NCBI GenBank assembly: GCA_965229715.1
Contig: CBDDJL010000002.1
Coordinates: 1,240,001-1,304,000, forward strand
Reading direction: 5' to 3'
From: JAVJST01 sp965229715
GTDB lineage: Bacteria > Pseudomonadota > Alphaproteobacteria > Rhodospirillales > Casp-alpha2
DNA: 64,000 nucleotides
Position 1 is the first letter of the stretch. Each line of letters begins with the position of its first letter. Positions 1 to 7,872 of the stretch are shown here, in pieces. The translations under genes and the position numbers were made by a program. The notes under the pieces were generated by a model. The model was not told the DNA's origin and made no database searches. It saw only the letters and a list, made by a program, of their open reading frames with translations.

Positions 1-1
1 A

Positions 2-229
2 CCGCTGACGCCCGAGGGCGGCATGTTCGTCTGTGTCGACGTGCGCGAGACCGGCCTGACGGCGCCTGAGTTCTCCGAGGCCCTGTTCGAGGCGGAAAAG
101 GTATCGGTGCTCGACGCGACCGCCTTCGGCCCGAGTACCGACGGCTTCGTTCGCATGTTTTACGGCCTTAAGCCCGAGGTGCTCGACGAGGCCCTAACGA
201 GAATTGGCCGCTTCGTTTCCCGGTTGTAG
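2..229 (+). CDS. PLP-dependent aminotransferase, class I/II (C-terminal fragment)
   Basis: The reading frame is open from the left window edge to a TAG at 227-229, so only the last 75 or so residues are visible. The fragment starts PLTPEGGMFVCVDV, which resembles the small-domain P-x-GG-aromatic strand of fold-type I aminotransferases. It ends with a VRMFYG segment followed by an amphipathic helix (EVLDEALTRIGRF), the usual C-terminus, where the arginine commonly binds the substrate carboxylate. Substrate cannot be judged from this piece. A small hairpin with a T-run follows about 75 bases downstream. Confidence 0.75.
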   Translation, partial: PLTPEGGMFVCVDVRETGLTAPEFSEALFEAEKVSVLDATAFGPSTDGFVRMFYGLKPEVLDEALTRIGRFVSRL

Positions 230-236
230 GGAATTG

Positions 237-304
237 CCTCACCCTTCGTCATGCTCAGGGTGAGGGGGTCGCTTTTCCTCATGCTGAGCTCGACGAAGCA
301 TGAG
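237..304. repeat. Intergenic palindromic repeat pair
   Basis: Two short inverted repeats lie side by side. The first is cctcaccct (237-245) with agggtgagg (257-265), a perfect 9-base palindrome. The second (277-304) is an imperfect palindrome with CCTCATGCTGAGC in the left arm and GAAGCATGAG in the right. A closely related piece (CCTCATGCTGAGCCAGTCGA) recurs near 32781. This looks like a dispersed intergenic repeat of the kind common in alphaproteobacteria. Confidence 0.6.
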
Positions 305-321
305 ACGACAAAACGTCTTTT
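303..321 (+). terminator. Putative rho-independent terminator
   Basis: A short stem agacg/cgtct (303-307 and 314-318) with a 6-base A-rich loop runs into TTTT. It would end transcription of the aminotransferase gene and sits just before the convergent glyoxalase gene. The stem is short, so strength is uncertain. Confidence 0.45.
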
Positions 322-347
322 ACGCCCTCGGCGCGCGAAGTGGTTTG

Positions 348-785
348 TCACCACTCGCCCGTATTTTCCATCGAGGCCCAAGGTTCCGCCGGTTCGAGGC
401 TATCGCCGCGTTGCAACAGTTCGATGGAGATGTTGTCGGGCGAGCGGACGAAGGCCATGTGGCCGTCGCGCGGCGGTCGGTTGATGGTGACGCCCGCGGC
501 CATCAGTTTTTCGCAGGTTTCGTAAATGTTCTCGACCGAAAACGCGAGGTGGCCGAAGTTGCGCCCGCCGTCGTAGTCCTCGGGATCCCAGTTATAGGTC
601 AGTTCGATGACGGGCGATTTGGTGTCCTCACCATCGTAATCCTCGTCGGCGGCGAGAAAGACCAACGTGAAACGGCCATCCTCGTAGTCCCAACGGCGAA
701 CCTGCTTCATGCCAAGCATGTTGCAGTAGAAGTCGAGACTTTTGTCGAGGTCGGTCACGCGGACCATGGTGTGGAGATATTTCAT
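348..785 (-). CDS. gloA: Lactoylglutathione lyase (glyoxalase I)
   Basis: This 145-residue protein matches the short bacterial glyoxalase I family, which turns the hemithioacetal of methylglyoxal and glutathione into S-lactoylglutathione in the cytoplasm. Four metal ligands typical of the family are visible: His5 (YLHTMVRV), Glu61 (VIELTYNW), His79 (FGHLAFSV) and Glu122 (ISIELLQ). The paired beta-alpha-beta-beta-beta modules are intact. The C-terminus carries about 15 extra residues beyond the last ligand. It stands alone, facing the aminotransferase tail, with no operon partner apparent. Confidence 0.93.
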   Translation of the reverse strand: MKYLHTMVRVTDLDKSLDFYCNMLGMKQVRRWDYEDGRFTLVFLAADEDYDGEDTKSPVIELTYNWDPEDYDGGRNFGHLAFSVENIYETCEKLMAAGVTINRPPRDGHMAFVRSPDNISIELLQRGDSLEPAEPWASMENTGEW

Positions 786-852
786 CGATGGTTCCTCGGC
801 TGATTTCGCGGTCGATCAGATGTAGGGGGCGGTCTGCAATGGGTCAAGGTTG

Positions 853-1842
853 TCAGGTCATCGGGCCATTCGGCTCCAGCGCCGCGTTCCATTTGTCCAG
901 CGTGTCGGACGGGGCGTCCGTAAAACGAAGCTGCCGGAGAGCGACCCGTGCTGCTGTGCGCTCTGTGCGCCCGACGAGGGCGATGTCATCCGGTGGACGC
1001 CCGTTGCGAATGGCATCCATAACTTGTCGCTTCATTTCGACGAGCGCGGGCACGCCAAAAGCGCTCAGCGTGCGCTGAAATGCCTCATGCGCTGAATTGT
1101 CGAATGGCCGGGGCTCGCCGAGACCGTCTCGCGCCGGATTGGGCGGGTAGAGGTTGAGCACGGGTAACCAGCCATCGGGGATCGGCAAGTTGGCGGCGAA
1201 CGGCCGATCGTGGGCCAGCAGATCGGGCAGCAAATGGGTATGCGGGCCGTTCTCCGTGGCCTCGCTTGCATCCGGGATCGGGCCGTACACCTCGATTCGC
1301 GCCGCCGCCGAGCGGAAGACGCGGTGCGGGCTTGCCGCCTGTAAGATACAGGGTGCGCCGGATGCCGCATCAAATAGCGGGGTTCCGATATATGGCTGGA
1401 TGTTTTCGATCAGACTTGCGTCGCCGGTTCGGACGCCGACCGCGATGTGCGTCCCACCGACACCCAGATCGATCAGCGTTGCGTTGCGATCCTCGTCGCG
1501 AATGGCGTCGCTGTCGCGGCCGTGCGTAGTCAGTACGGTGTGACCGCCAAGTGCCGCGTCGTCGACCGGCATGCAGAGCGACACGCCATGGCTCCAGTAT
1601 GCCGGCAGTTTCGACACACCTTCGTAGGCGAACAGGCGAGCGTTTTCCGGCAGCCCGAACCACATCGCGCCCCGCGCCGTGACGACGGTCGCCGTGCGGT
1701 TCGAGATGTCGACGCTCGCCGGTTCATCCGCATCGCGCATGAACTCCGCAAGGGCGCCGAAGGTGCCGACGCTCCAGCTTACGCCGGGGTCATTTGCCTG
1801 TGCGGCGAGCCATGCCCAGGGATCGATAGCCGTTTCGGTCAT
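853..1842 (-). CDS. Conserved-looking hypothetical protein
   Basis: A 329-residue ORF with the same codon use as its neighbours, starting MTETAIDPWAWLAAQ. I do not recognise a characterised domain. The N-terminal 40 residues (about WSVGTFGALAEFMRDADEPA) look like the start of an alphaproteobacterial conserved protein. The rest is a mix of beta-rich and helical segments without signal peptide or membrane spans. A Gly-rich stretch, LGVGGTHIAVGV, lies near residues 127-138. The gene is convergent with nothing and divergent from the aldo/keto reductase operon, so it is probably a monocistronic cytoplasmic protein. Length and coding bias make it a convincing gene, but its function is unknown. Confidence 0.75.
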   Translation of the reverse strand: MTETAIDPWAWLAAQANDPGVSWSVGTFGALAEFMRDADEPASVDISNRTATVVTARGAMWFGLPENARLFAYEGVSKLPAYWSHGVSLCMPVDDAALGGHTVLTTHGRDSDAIRDEDRNATLIDLGVGGTHIAVGVRTGDASLIENIQPYIGTPLFDAASGAPCILQAASPHRVFRSAAARIEVYGPIPDASEATENGPHTHLLPDLLAHDRPFAANLPIPDGWLPVLNLYPPNPARDGLGEPRPFDNSAHEAFQRTLSAFGVPALVEMKRQVMDAIRNGRPPDDIALVGRTERTAARVALRQLRFTDAPSDTLDKWNAALEPNGPMT

Positions 1843-1980
1843 GCCGCGAGCCTACGCCGCGAGGCGTCGTGCTAAAACCTCAGTTTCTTTCCGGGTATAT
1901 CGGCATCATGGCCCATTCGGGGTATCGTTGGCCCCTGTACCCCGTGGCAGGATGGCCGATCGTAACCAAAAGGGAAGGCA

Positions 1981-2817
1981 ATGGCGATGCGCACCGTGAG
2001 TTTGCCCGATGGCGAAGCCATTTCCGTTCTCGGTCTCGGGACGTGGCGCATGGGGGAAGACGGGTCCCGCTTCGGCGACGAGGTGGCGGCGGTACGCCAT
2101 GCCTACGACCGTGGCATCCGGTTGTTCGATACGGCCGAGATGTATGGCGAGGGCGGCGCCGAGGAGGCTCTCGGCGAAGGTCTGAAAGGTTGCCGGGACG
2201 ACTGTTTCATCGTTTCCAAGGTTTACCCCCACAACGCCGGCCGGCACGAAGCCGTCAGGGCCTGCGAGCGCAGTCTCGGACGCCTCGGTACGGACCGTCT
2301 CGATCTCTACCTGCTGCACTGGCAGGGCAACGCCCCCTATGAGGAAACCATCGCGGCGTTCGAGGCGCTGCAGCAGGACGGCAAGATCAGGCACTACGGC
2401 GTTTCGAACCTCGACGCACCGGATATGGACGACTGGTTTGCTGCCGGCGGCGACGCCTGTGCGACCGATCAGGTCATCTACAACGCCACGCGCCGCGGCA
2501 TCGAATATGACCTGATCCCTTGGTGCCGGGCGCAACGCATGCCGGTCATGGCGTATTCGCCGTTGGAGCAGGGCCGTATGCTCGACGACCGTACGCTCGG
2601 GAACATCGCCGCGAAGCACAATGCGACACCGTTGCAGATTGCATTGGCTTGGGTGCTGCGCGATCCCCTTATCGTCGCCATCCCGAAATCGGTGAGACCC
2701 GGACACATCGATCAGAACATCGCCGCGCTCGATATCGCGCTCGACGAGGAAGATATCGCGGCAATCGATGCGGCTTATCCGCCGCCGACGTCGAAACGCC
2801 CGCTGGAGATGCTTTGA
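1981..2817 (+). CDS. Aldo/keto reductase
   Basis: A 278-residue NADPH-dependent aldo/keto reductase with the TIM-barrel catalytic tetrad visible: Asp50 (RLFDTAEMYG), Tyr55, Lys80 (VSKVYP) and His113 (LYLLHWQG). The C-terminal cofactor segment reads IPKSVRPGHIDQNIAAL. Family members reduce aldehydes and ketones to alcohols; the exact substrate cannot be told. The preceding AAGGGAAGGCA gives a ribosome site for ATG 1981. Its TGA is immediately followed by the ATG of the MFS gene, so the two are translationally coupled and the three genes to 6092 form one operon. Confidence 0.92.
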   Translation: MAMRTVSLPDGEAISVLGLGTWRMGEDGSRFGDEVAAVRHAYDRGIRLFDTAEMYGEGGAEEALGEGLKGCRDDCFIVSKVYPHNAGRHEAVRACERSLGRLGTDRLDLYLLHWQGNAPYEETIAAFEALQQDGKIRHYGVSNLDAPDMDDWFAAGGDACATDQVIYNATRRGIEYDLIPWCRAQRMPVMAYSPLEQGRMLDDRTLGNIAAKHNATPLQIALAWVLRDPLIVAIPKSVRPGHIDQNIAALDIALDEEDIAAIDAAYPPPTSKRPLEML

Positions 2818-4023
2818 ATGACCGTTGCTATCGACCCCAGCGAGATCGAGGACCTGACGGCGTCCCAGCGTTATCGGGCGATGATCGCGATCATGATCAC
2901 GGCGTTCCTTGCCGGTATCGCGATGGGGTCGGGCATGCCGATGATTTCGGTCGCCATGGAGATCCGTGGCGAGAGTCCGGTCGCCATCGGGTGGGTCGTT
3001 GCAGCGGCGCCGATTGCGCTTCTCGCGACGACACCGTTCATCAACACGGTGGTCGACCGGCTCGGCATGCTGAACGCCATGCTGATCTCTGCTGCTGTAT
3101 CGGCTATCAATTTCTGCCTGCTTCCGTACCTGTTCGACCCGGTTGCGTGGTTCGTCCTCCGCTTCATCAGCGGCGTCGGTATAGCCGTTCTCTGGGTCCT
3201 CGGGGAGGTCTGGATCAACGCTGTGGCGACGACGGCCAATCGCGGCCGCGTCATCATGGTCTATACCCTGCTCCTGACCCTCGGATTTCTGGTCGGTCCG
3301 GGTCTGACGCAGTACTTCGGTGTCGATAGTTGGGCGCCGTTCTATGTCGCCGGCGCTCTCCTCGGTGTTTCCGTGTTGCCGTTATGGATCGCTCGCGATT
3401 CGACGCCGCGGCTGCCGCCTGGCGCCAAACATGCCTTCGTTACGTCGTTCCGAACGGCGCCACTCATTATGTTGGTCATGCTGGTCGGCGGATTTATCGA
3501 TGCGACGCAAATCTCGTTTCTGCCGGTCTATGCCGTCCACATGGGACGCGCGCCCGAGGCCGGACTCGCCATGCTGATGGTTCTGATCGGCGGCAGCTGC
3601 ATTTTTCTCATTGTTTCGGGATGGTTGGCGGACCGCATGAACCGACGGACCCTCTTGCTGGCATGCCTGACGTGCACATGCGCGATGAGCGCCGCGCTGC
3701 CCTTCGCGTTGAAGTGGGATGTCTTTCTCTGGCCTGTGCTGGCGCTTTGGGGCGGGGCCACTTTCTCGATGTACTCGGTCGCCCTGATGATCATCGGCGA
3801 CCGCTTTCCGGGCGCCCGGCTCGCCGGCGCCAGTGCCGCACTGGTCGCCATGTTCGAAATCGGCAGCGTCAGCGGCCCCGTCACGGTCGGTTACGCGATC
3901 GATCTGTTCGGCCCCAATGGCATGCCCGTGGTGCTTGTCGCCATATGCCTGCCGTTGTTTATCCTGGCCCTCGTTCGTCGAGGGCGTCATCGGCCCGTTT
4001 CCCAGGAGGTGCCTCAGCCATGA
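2818..4023 (+). CDS. MFS transporter
   Basis: A 401-residue protein with about twelve hydrophobic spans in two halves of six, separated by a charged loop near residues 195-210 (RDSTPRLPPGAKH). Short charged loops such as VDRLGM and LADRMNRRT between spans 2-3 and 8-9 match the MFS motif A positions. It begins directly after the stop of the aldo/keto reductase. Its own stop overlaps the next start in an ATGA arrangement. The substrate is probably linked to the downstream amine-dehydrogenase-type flavoprotein, but that is inference from the operon only. Confidence 0.9.
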   Translation: MTVAIDPSEIEDLTASQRYRAMIAIMITAFLAGIAMGSGMPMISVAMEIRGESPVAIGWVVAAAPIALLATTPFINTVVDRLGMLNAMLISAAVSAINFCLLPYLFDPVAWFVLRFISGVGIAVLWVLGEVWINAVATTANRGRVIMVYTLLLTLGFLVGPGLTQYFGVDSWAPFYVAGALLGVSVLPLWIARDSTPRLPPGAKHAFVTSFRTAPLIMLVMLVGGFIDATQISFLPVYAVHMGRAPEAGLAMLMVLIGGSCIFLIVSGWLADRMNRRTLLLACLTCTCAMSAALPFALKWDVFLWPVLALWGGATFSMYSVALMIIGDRFPGARLAGASAALVAMFEIGSVSGPVTVGYAIDLFGPNGMPVVLVAICLPLFILALVRRGRHRPVSQEVPQP

Positions 4024-6092
4024 CCCGAGATCCGCGTTACGATGTGCTTTTCGAGCCGATCAAGATCGGCCCGAAGACGGCGCGAAACCGTTTTTATCAG
4101 GTGCCGCATTGCAACGGCATGGGCCGCAACTATCCGGCATCGCTGGCCGAGATGCGCGGCGTCAAGGCCGAGGGCGGCTGGGCCGTGGTGTGCACGGAAG
4201 AAGTCGAAATCCATCCGACCAGCGATACCGCGCCCTTCAACGAGGGCCGGTTGTGGACCGACGAGGACATGCCGGCGTTGGAGCTCATGGTCGAGAAGGT
4301 GCAGGCGCACGGCTCGCTGGCCGGTATCGAACTGGTTTATCAGGGCGCGCAGGGACGCGGATACTACTCCCGTTCGGCGCCCATGGCACCGTCCTGCCGA
4401 CCCAATGAAAGCCATGTGCCCGGCCATACCCGCGCCATGGATAAACAGGACATCGCCGACTTCCGGCGCTGGCACAAGAACGCGGTCAAGCGCTCGCTGC
4501 GCTGCGGTTTCGATCTGATCTACACCTACTGCGGCCATGACCTAACGTTGCAGATGCACTTCTTGTCCCGAAAGCACAACGACCGCACCGACGAATACGG
4601 CGGCAGCCTTGAGAACCGCGTCCGGTTGTTCCGCGAAACCCTCGAGGACACACTTGAACTCTGCGAGGGCAAGGCCGCCGTGCCGGTCCGCTTCGCCGTC
4701 GACGAACTGATGGGCGAAGAGGGGATCAGTTGCGAGGGCGAGGGCCGCGACGTGGTGGAGATGCTGGCCGAACTGCCCGATCTCTGGGATGTGAATGTGT
4801 CCATGTGGGACAACGATTCGCAGACGTCTCGTTTCGCCGAGGAAGGCTTCCAGGAGCCGTTCATCAAGTTCGTCAAGGGCGTTACGTCGAAACCGGTCGT
4901 CGGCGTCGGCCGTTATACCTCGGCCGACCGCATGGTTTCGCTAATCAACAAGGGCGTCATGGACATGATCGGCGCGGCGCGCCCGTCGATTGCCGATCCG
5001 TTCCTGCCGAAGAAAATCGAGGAAGGCCGCATCGAGGACATCCGCGAATGCATCGGCTGTAACATCTGCGTCACCGGCGATCACCTGTCGATCCCCATGC
5101 AGTGCACACAGAACGCGACCATGAGCGAGGAGTGGCGGCGCGGCTGGCACCCGGAACGTTTCGACAAGGCCGCGTCGGACGACAAGGTGCTGGTCATCGG
5201 GGCCGGCCCGGCCGGCATGGAGGCCGCGAGGGTGCTGGGCGAGCGTGGCTATGAGACCATTCTCGCAGAAGCGACGACGGAGCTCGGCGGTCGGGTTAAT
5301 CGCGAGCACCAGTTGCCGGGACTATCGGCGTGGGGCCGCGTGAAGGACTACCGAGAAGGGCAAATCCAGAAAATGACCAACGTCGAGGTCTACCGCGACA
5401 GCGAACTCAACGTCGATCAGGTGCTGGAATTCGGCTTCGAGCACGTTGCCGTTGCAACCGGCGCCGCGTGGCGGCGTGATGGTGTCGGTCTTACCTGTCG
5501 GCATCCGCTCGACGGTTTGGACGATATTCAAGTGCTGACGCCGGATGACATCATGGACGGTGTTGAACCGAAGAACGGGCCGGTCGTGCTGTTCGACGAC
5601 GACAACTACTACATGGGCGGCGTGCTGGCCGAGAAACTCAAGGCCGACGGATACGACGTAACCCTGATGACTGCCAATACGGACGTTTCGGCGTTTACCC
5701 ACAATTCCCTCGAGCAGCACCGCATTCAAAAGAGTCTGATGGAGATGGGCGTGGAAATCCTCCCTTCGCACGGCCTTGAGCGGGTCGAGAACGGCGAGGT
5801 CGTGGCGGGGTGCGTTTATACCGGGCGCGAGCGGCGATTGCCCGCAGGGACGCTCGTTCTGGTCACGGCGATGCTGCCCAACGAGGCGATCTATCGCGAT
5901 CTGCTGTCGCGGCAGGACGATTGGGCCGACGCCGGCATCAAGACGGTCGAGGCCATCGGCGATGCCTACGCGCCGTCGACGATCGCCATGGCGGTCTGGC
6001 AGGGTCACCGCTACGGACGCGAGGTTGGCGAAGACGCCGACGTGGACAATCCTCGTTTCCTCCGCGAGATCAACCGGGTCGGCACCGCCTAA
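4020..6092 (+). CDS. Trimethylamine/histamine dehydrogenase family iron-sulfur flavoprotein
   Basis: A 690-residue member of the TMADH family: an old-yellow-enzyme FMN barrel (about 1-340), a [4Fe-4S] segment (Cys344, Cys347, Cys350, Cys362) and a pyridine-nucleotide-disulfide-oxidoreductase-like region starting VLVIGAGPAGMEAARVL. Cys31 in QVPHC is at the position that binds FMN covalently in TMADH. Tyr170 and His173 match its catalytic Tyr/His pair. Two of the three aromatic substrate-bowl positions differ: Glu61 stands where Tyr60 would be and Asp354 where Trp355 would be. From memory, this change is closer to histamine dehydrogenase. Such enzymes oxidise amines and pass electrons to an electron-transfer flavoprotein. 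The ATG overlaps the MFS stop (ATGA). The frame is open further upstream, but that part is a shadow of the MFS gene. Confidence 0.9.
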   Translation: MTRDPRYDVLFEPIKIGPKTARNRFYQVPHCNGMGRNYPASLAEMRGVKAEGGWAVVCTEEVEIHPTSDTAPFNEGRLWTDEDMPALELMVEKVQAHGSLAGIELVYQGAQGRGYYSRSAPMAPSCRPNESHVPGHTRAMDKQDIADFRRWHKNAVKRSLRCGFDLIYTYCGHDLTLQMHFLSRKHNDRTDEYGGSLENRVRLFRETLEDTLELCEGKAAVPVRFAVDELMGEEGISCEGEGRDVVEMLAELPDLWDVNVSMWDNDSQTSRFAEEGFQEPFIKFVKGVTSKPVVGVGRYTSADRMVSLINKGVMDMIGAARPSIADPFLPKKIEEGRIEDIRECIGCNICVTGDHLSIPMQCTQNATMSEEWRRGWHPERFDKAASDDKVLVIGAGPAGMEAARVLGERGYETILAEATTELGGRVNREHQLPGLSAWGRVKDYREGQIQKMTNVEVYRDSELNVDQVLEFGFEHVAVATGAAWRRDGVGLTCRHPLDGLDDIQVLTPDDIMDGVEPKNGPVVLFDDDNYYMGGVLAEKLKADGYDVTLMTANTDVSAFTHNSLEQHRIQKSLMEMGVEILPSHGLERVENGEVVAGCVYTGRERRLPAGTLVLVTAMLPNEAIYRDLLSRQDDWADAGIKTVEAIGDAYAPSTIAMAVWQGHRYGREVGEDADVDNPRFLREINRVGTA

Positions 6093-6199
6093 CCGGGGTT
6101 TTGATCGGTTTCGGGGCTTGCAATCTGCGGTCAATCGCCTAAATCAAGATCGGCCTGAAATAGGTCGCACAATCAAGTGCTTATGGCAGGATTTGCAGG

Positions 6200-7144
6200 A
6201 TGCCCGCAGCGGTGGAAATCGATGGTTTGGGCAAGCGCTTCGGTGACATCGAAGCGGTCCGTGCGCTCGATCTGACAGTGCAACGGGGCGATGTTCTCGG
6301 GTTTCTCGGCCCCAACGGTGCCGGCAAGTCGACGACCATGAAAATGGTCGCGGGGTATCTCGAGCCGACGACCGGAACGGTCCGAATCGATGACATCGAT
6401 GTTGTCGAGGATCCCCTGTCAGCCCAGCGCGGCCTTGGATACCTGCCCGAGGGCGCGCCGGCCTACGGCGAAATGTCGGTGGGCGGGTTTCTCGACTTCA
6501 TCGCCGCTATCAGAGGGTTCGATGGCGCCGAACGCCGTCGCCGCGTCGACGGCGCGGTCGAGCGCACCAGCCTCGGGGACGTGCTTGGGCAGGCCATCGA
6601 TACATTGTCCAAGGGATACAAACGTCGCGTCGGCCTCGCGCAGGCAATCCTTCACGATCCCGGCGTCCTTATCCTCGACGAGCCGACCGACGGCCTCGAT
6701 CCGGTGCAAAAGCACCACGTGCGCCGGTTGATTCGAGACATGGCGCAGGACAAGGCGATCGTCATCTCGACCCATATTCTCGAGGAGGTCGATGCGATCT
6801 GCAATCGGGCGGCGATTATCGTTCGCGGCCGTCTGGTTCTGGATTCGACCCCTGACGAATTGGCGCGACAAGCCCCGAACCACAATGCGGTCGTCGTTAC
6901 CGTCGCCAGCCAGCATGTCGATTCAGTACGTTCGTTGGGCGGCGTATTGAACGGCGTTCGCGGCGTCGAGCCGGTCGACGTATCGGATGGGCGCGCTCGC
7001 CTCCGGTTATTGCCCGCAGGAAGCGTTGCCCTCGCCCCGGTCGTGAACGAGGAGTTACGAAAGCGGGATATCGAGGCGCTCGAGCTCTACGTTGAACGCG
7101 GCGGGCTCGAACAGGTGTTCCGCGAGGTGGCCGGCGATGCGTAA
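6200..7144 (+). CDS. ABC transporter ATP-binding protein (GldA/Nos type)
   Basis: A 314-residue ABC ATPase with Walker A GPNGAGKST (about 38-46), signature LSKGYKRR, Walker B VLILDEPTDGLDP and the switch histidine in STHILEEVD. A C-terminal extension of about 90 residues after the nucleotide domain is typical of ABC-2 exporters of the GldA group. It overlaps the next gene by 8 bases and heads a four-gene operon with a permease, a GldG-like membrane-anchored protein and a DUF4340 protein. The cargo of such systems in non-gliding bacteria is not established. Confidence 0.92.
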   Translation: MPAAVEIDGLGKRFGDIEAVRALDLTVQRGDVLGFLGPNGAGKSTTMKMVAGYLEPTTGTVRIDDIDVVEDPLSAQRGLGYLPEGAPAYGEMSVGGFLDFIAAIRGFDGAERRRRVDGAVERTSLGDVLGQAIDTLSKGYKRRVGLAQAILHDPGVLILDEPTDGLDPVQKHHVRRLIRDMAQDKAIVISTHILEEVDAICNRAAIIVRGRLVLDSTPDELARQAPNHNAVVVTVASQHVDSVRSLGGVLNGVRGVEPVDVSDGRARLRLLPAGSVALAPVVNEELRKRDIEALELYVERGGLEQVFREVAGDA

Positions 7145-7871
7145 CACGCTGCTGATCGCCCGGCGCGAGTTCGCGGGCTATTTCGCGACGCCACTGGCTT
7201 ATGTCTTCATCGTCATTTTTGCCGCCACGTCGGCGGCGATGACGTTCTATCTCGGCAATTTCCTGGGCCGCGGCCAGGCCGATCTGCAACCGTTTTTCGT
7301 CTATCAGCCGTGGCTTCATCTACTTCTCGCACCGGCCGTGGCCATGCGGCTTTGGGCAGAGGAGCGCAGGGCCGGTACGCTCGAATTGCTGATGACGCTG
7401 CCGGTTTCCTCGACCGAAGCGGTGGTCGCGAAATTTGCCGCCGCTTGGGCTTTCACGGGCTTGGCGATCGCTGCAACGTTCCCGATGTGGATCACGGTCA
7501 ACGTACTTGGCGACCCCGACAACGCCGTGATTACCGTCGGCTATCTCGCGAGCTTCGCGCTGTCGGGCGCATTCCTCGCGATCGGCGGGTGTATATCGGC
7601 ACTGACCCGCAATCAGGTCATCGCCTACGTGGTCTCGGTGACAATCTGTTTTCTCATGATGCTCGCCGGCCTCGACCTCGTGCTCGACGCATTCCGCGCA
7701 TGGGCGCCCATATGGTTCGTTGATACGGTCCGCGGACTCTCGTTTCTGACCCATTTCCAGGCGGTCAGCCGGGGCGTCATTGGCCTCGAAAATGCCGTGT
7801 TCTTCGTCAGCACCGTCCTCGTCTGGTTGTTCGCGACGTTCGTCGCGGTCGAAACCACGAAGGGACGTTGA
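7137..7871 (+). CDS. ABC-2 type permease (GldF-like)
   Basis: A 244-residue membrane protein with about six hydrophobic spans, beginning MRNTLLIARREFAGYFATPLAY, which is the standard N-terminus of ABC-2 permeases of the GldF group. The motif MRLWAEERRAGTLELLMTLPVS (split here by the reader as RLWAEE and GTLELLMTLP) is the conserved cytoplasmic elbow loop. The start at 7137 overlaps the ATPase end by 8 bases; the frame is open further upstream but only within the ATPase gene. It is cotranscribed with both flanking genes. Confidence 0.9.
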   Translation: MRNTLLIARREFAGYFATPLAYVFIVIFAATSAAMTFYLGNFLGRGQADLQPFFVYQPWLHLLLAPAVAMRLWAEERRAGTLELLMTLPVSSTEAVVAKFAAAWAFTGLAIAATFPMWITVNVLGDPDNAVITVGYLASFALSGAFLAIGGCISALTRNQVIAYVVSVTICFLMMLAGLDLVLDAFRAWAPIWFVDTVRGLSFLTHFQAVSRGVIGLENAVFFVSTVLVWLFATFVAVETTKGR

Positions 7872-7872
7872 G

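Noticed and set aside
3330..4019. Open frame continuing 230 codons upstream of the TMADH-like start
   Set aside because: It overlaps the MFS gene in another frame and has Arg/Pro-rich low-complexity sequence; the ATGA-coupled start at 4020 fits the family N-terminus.
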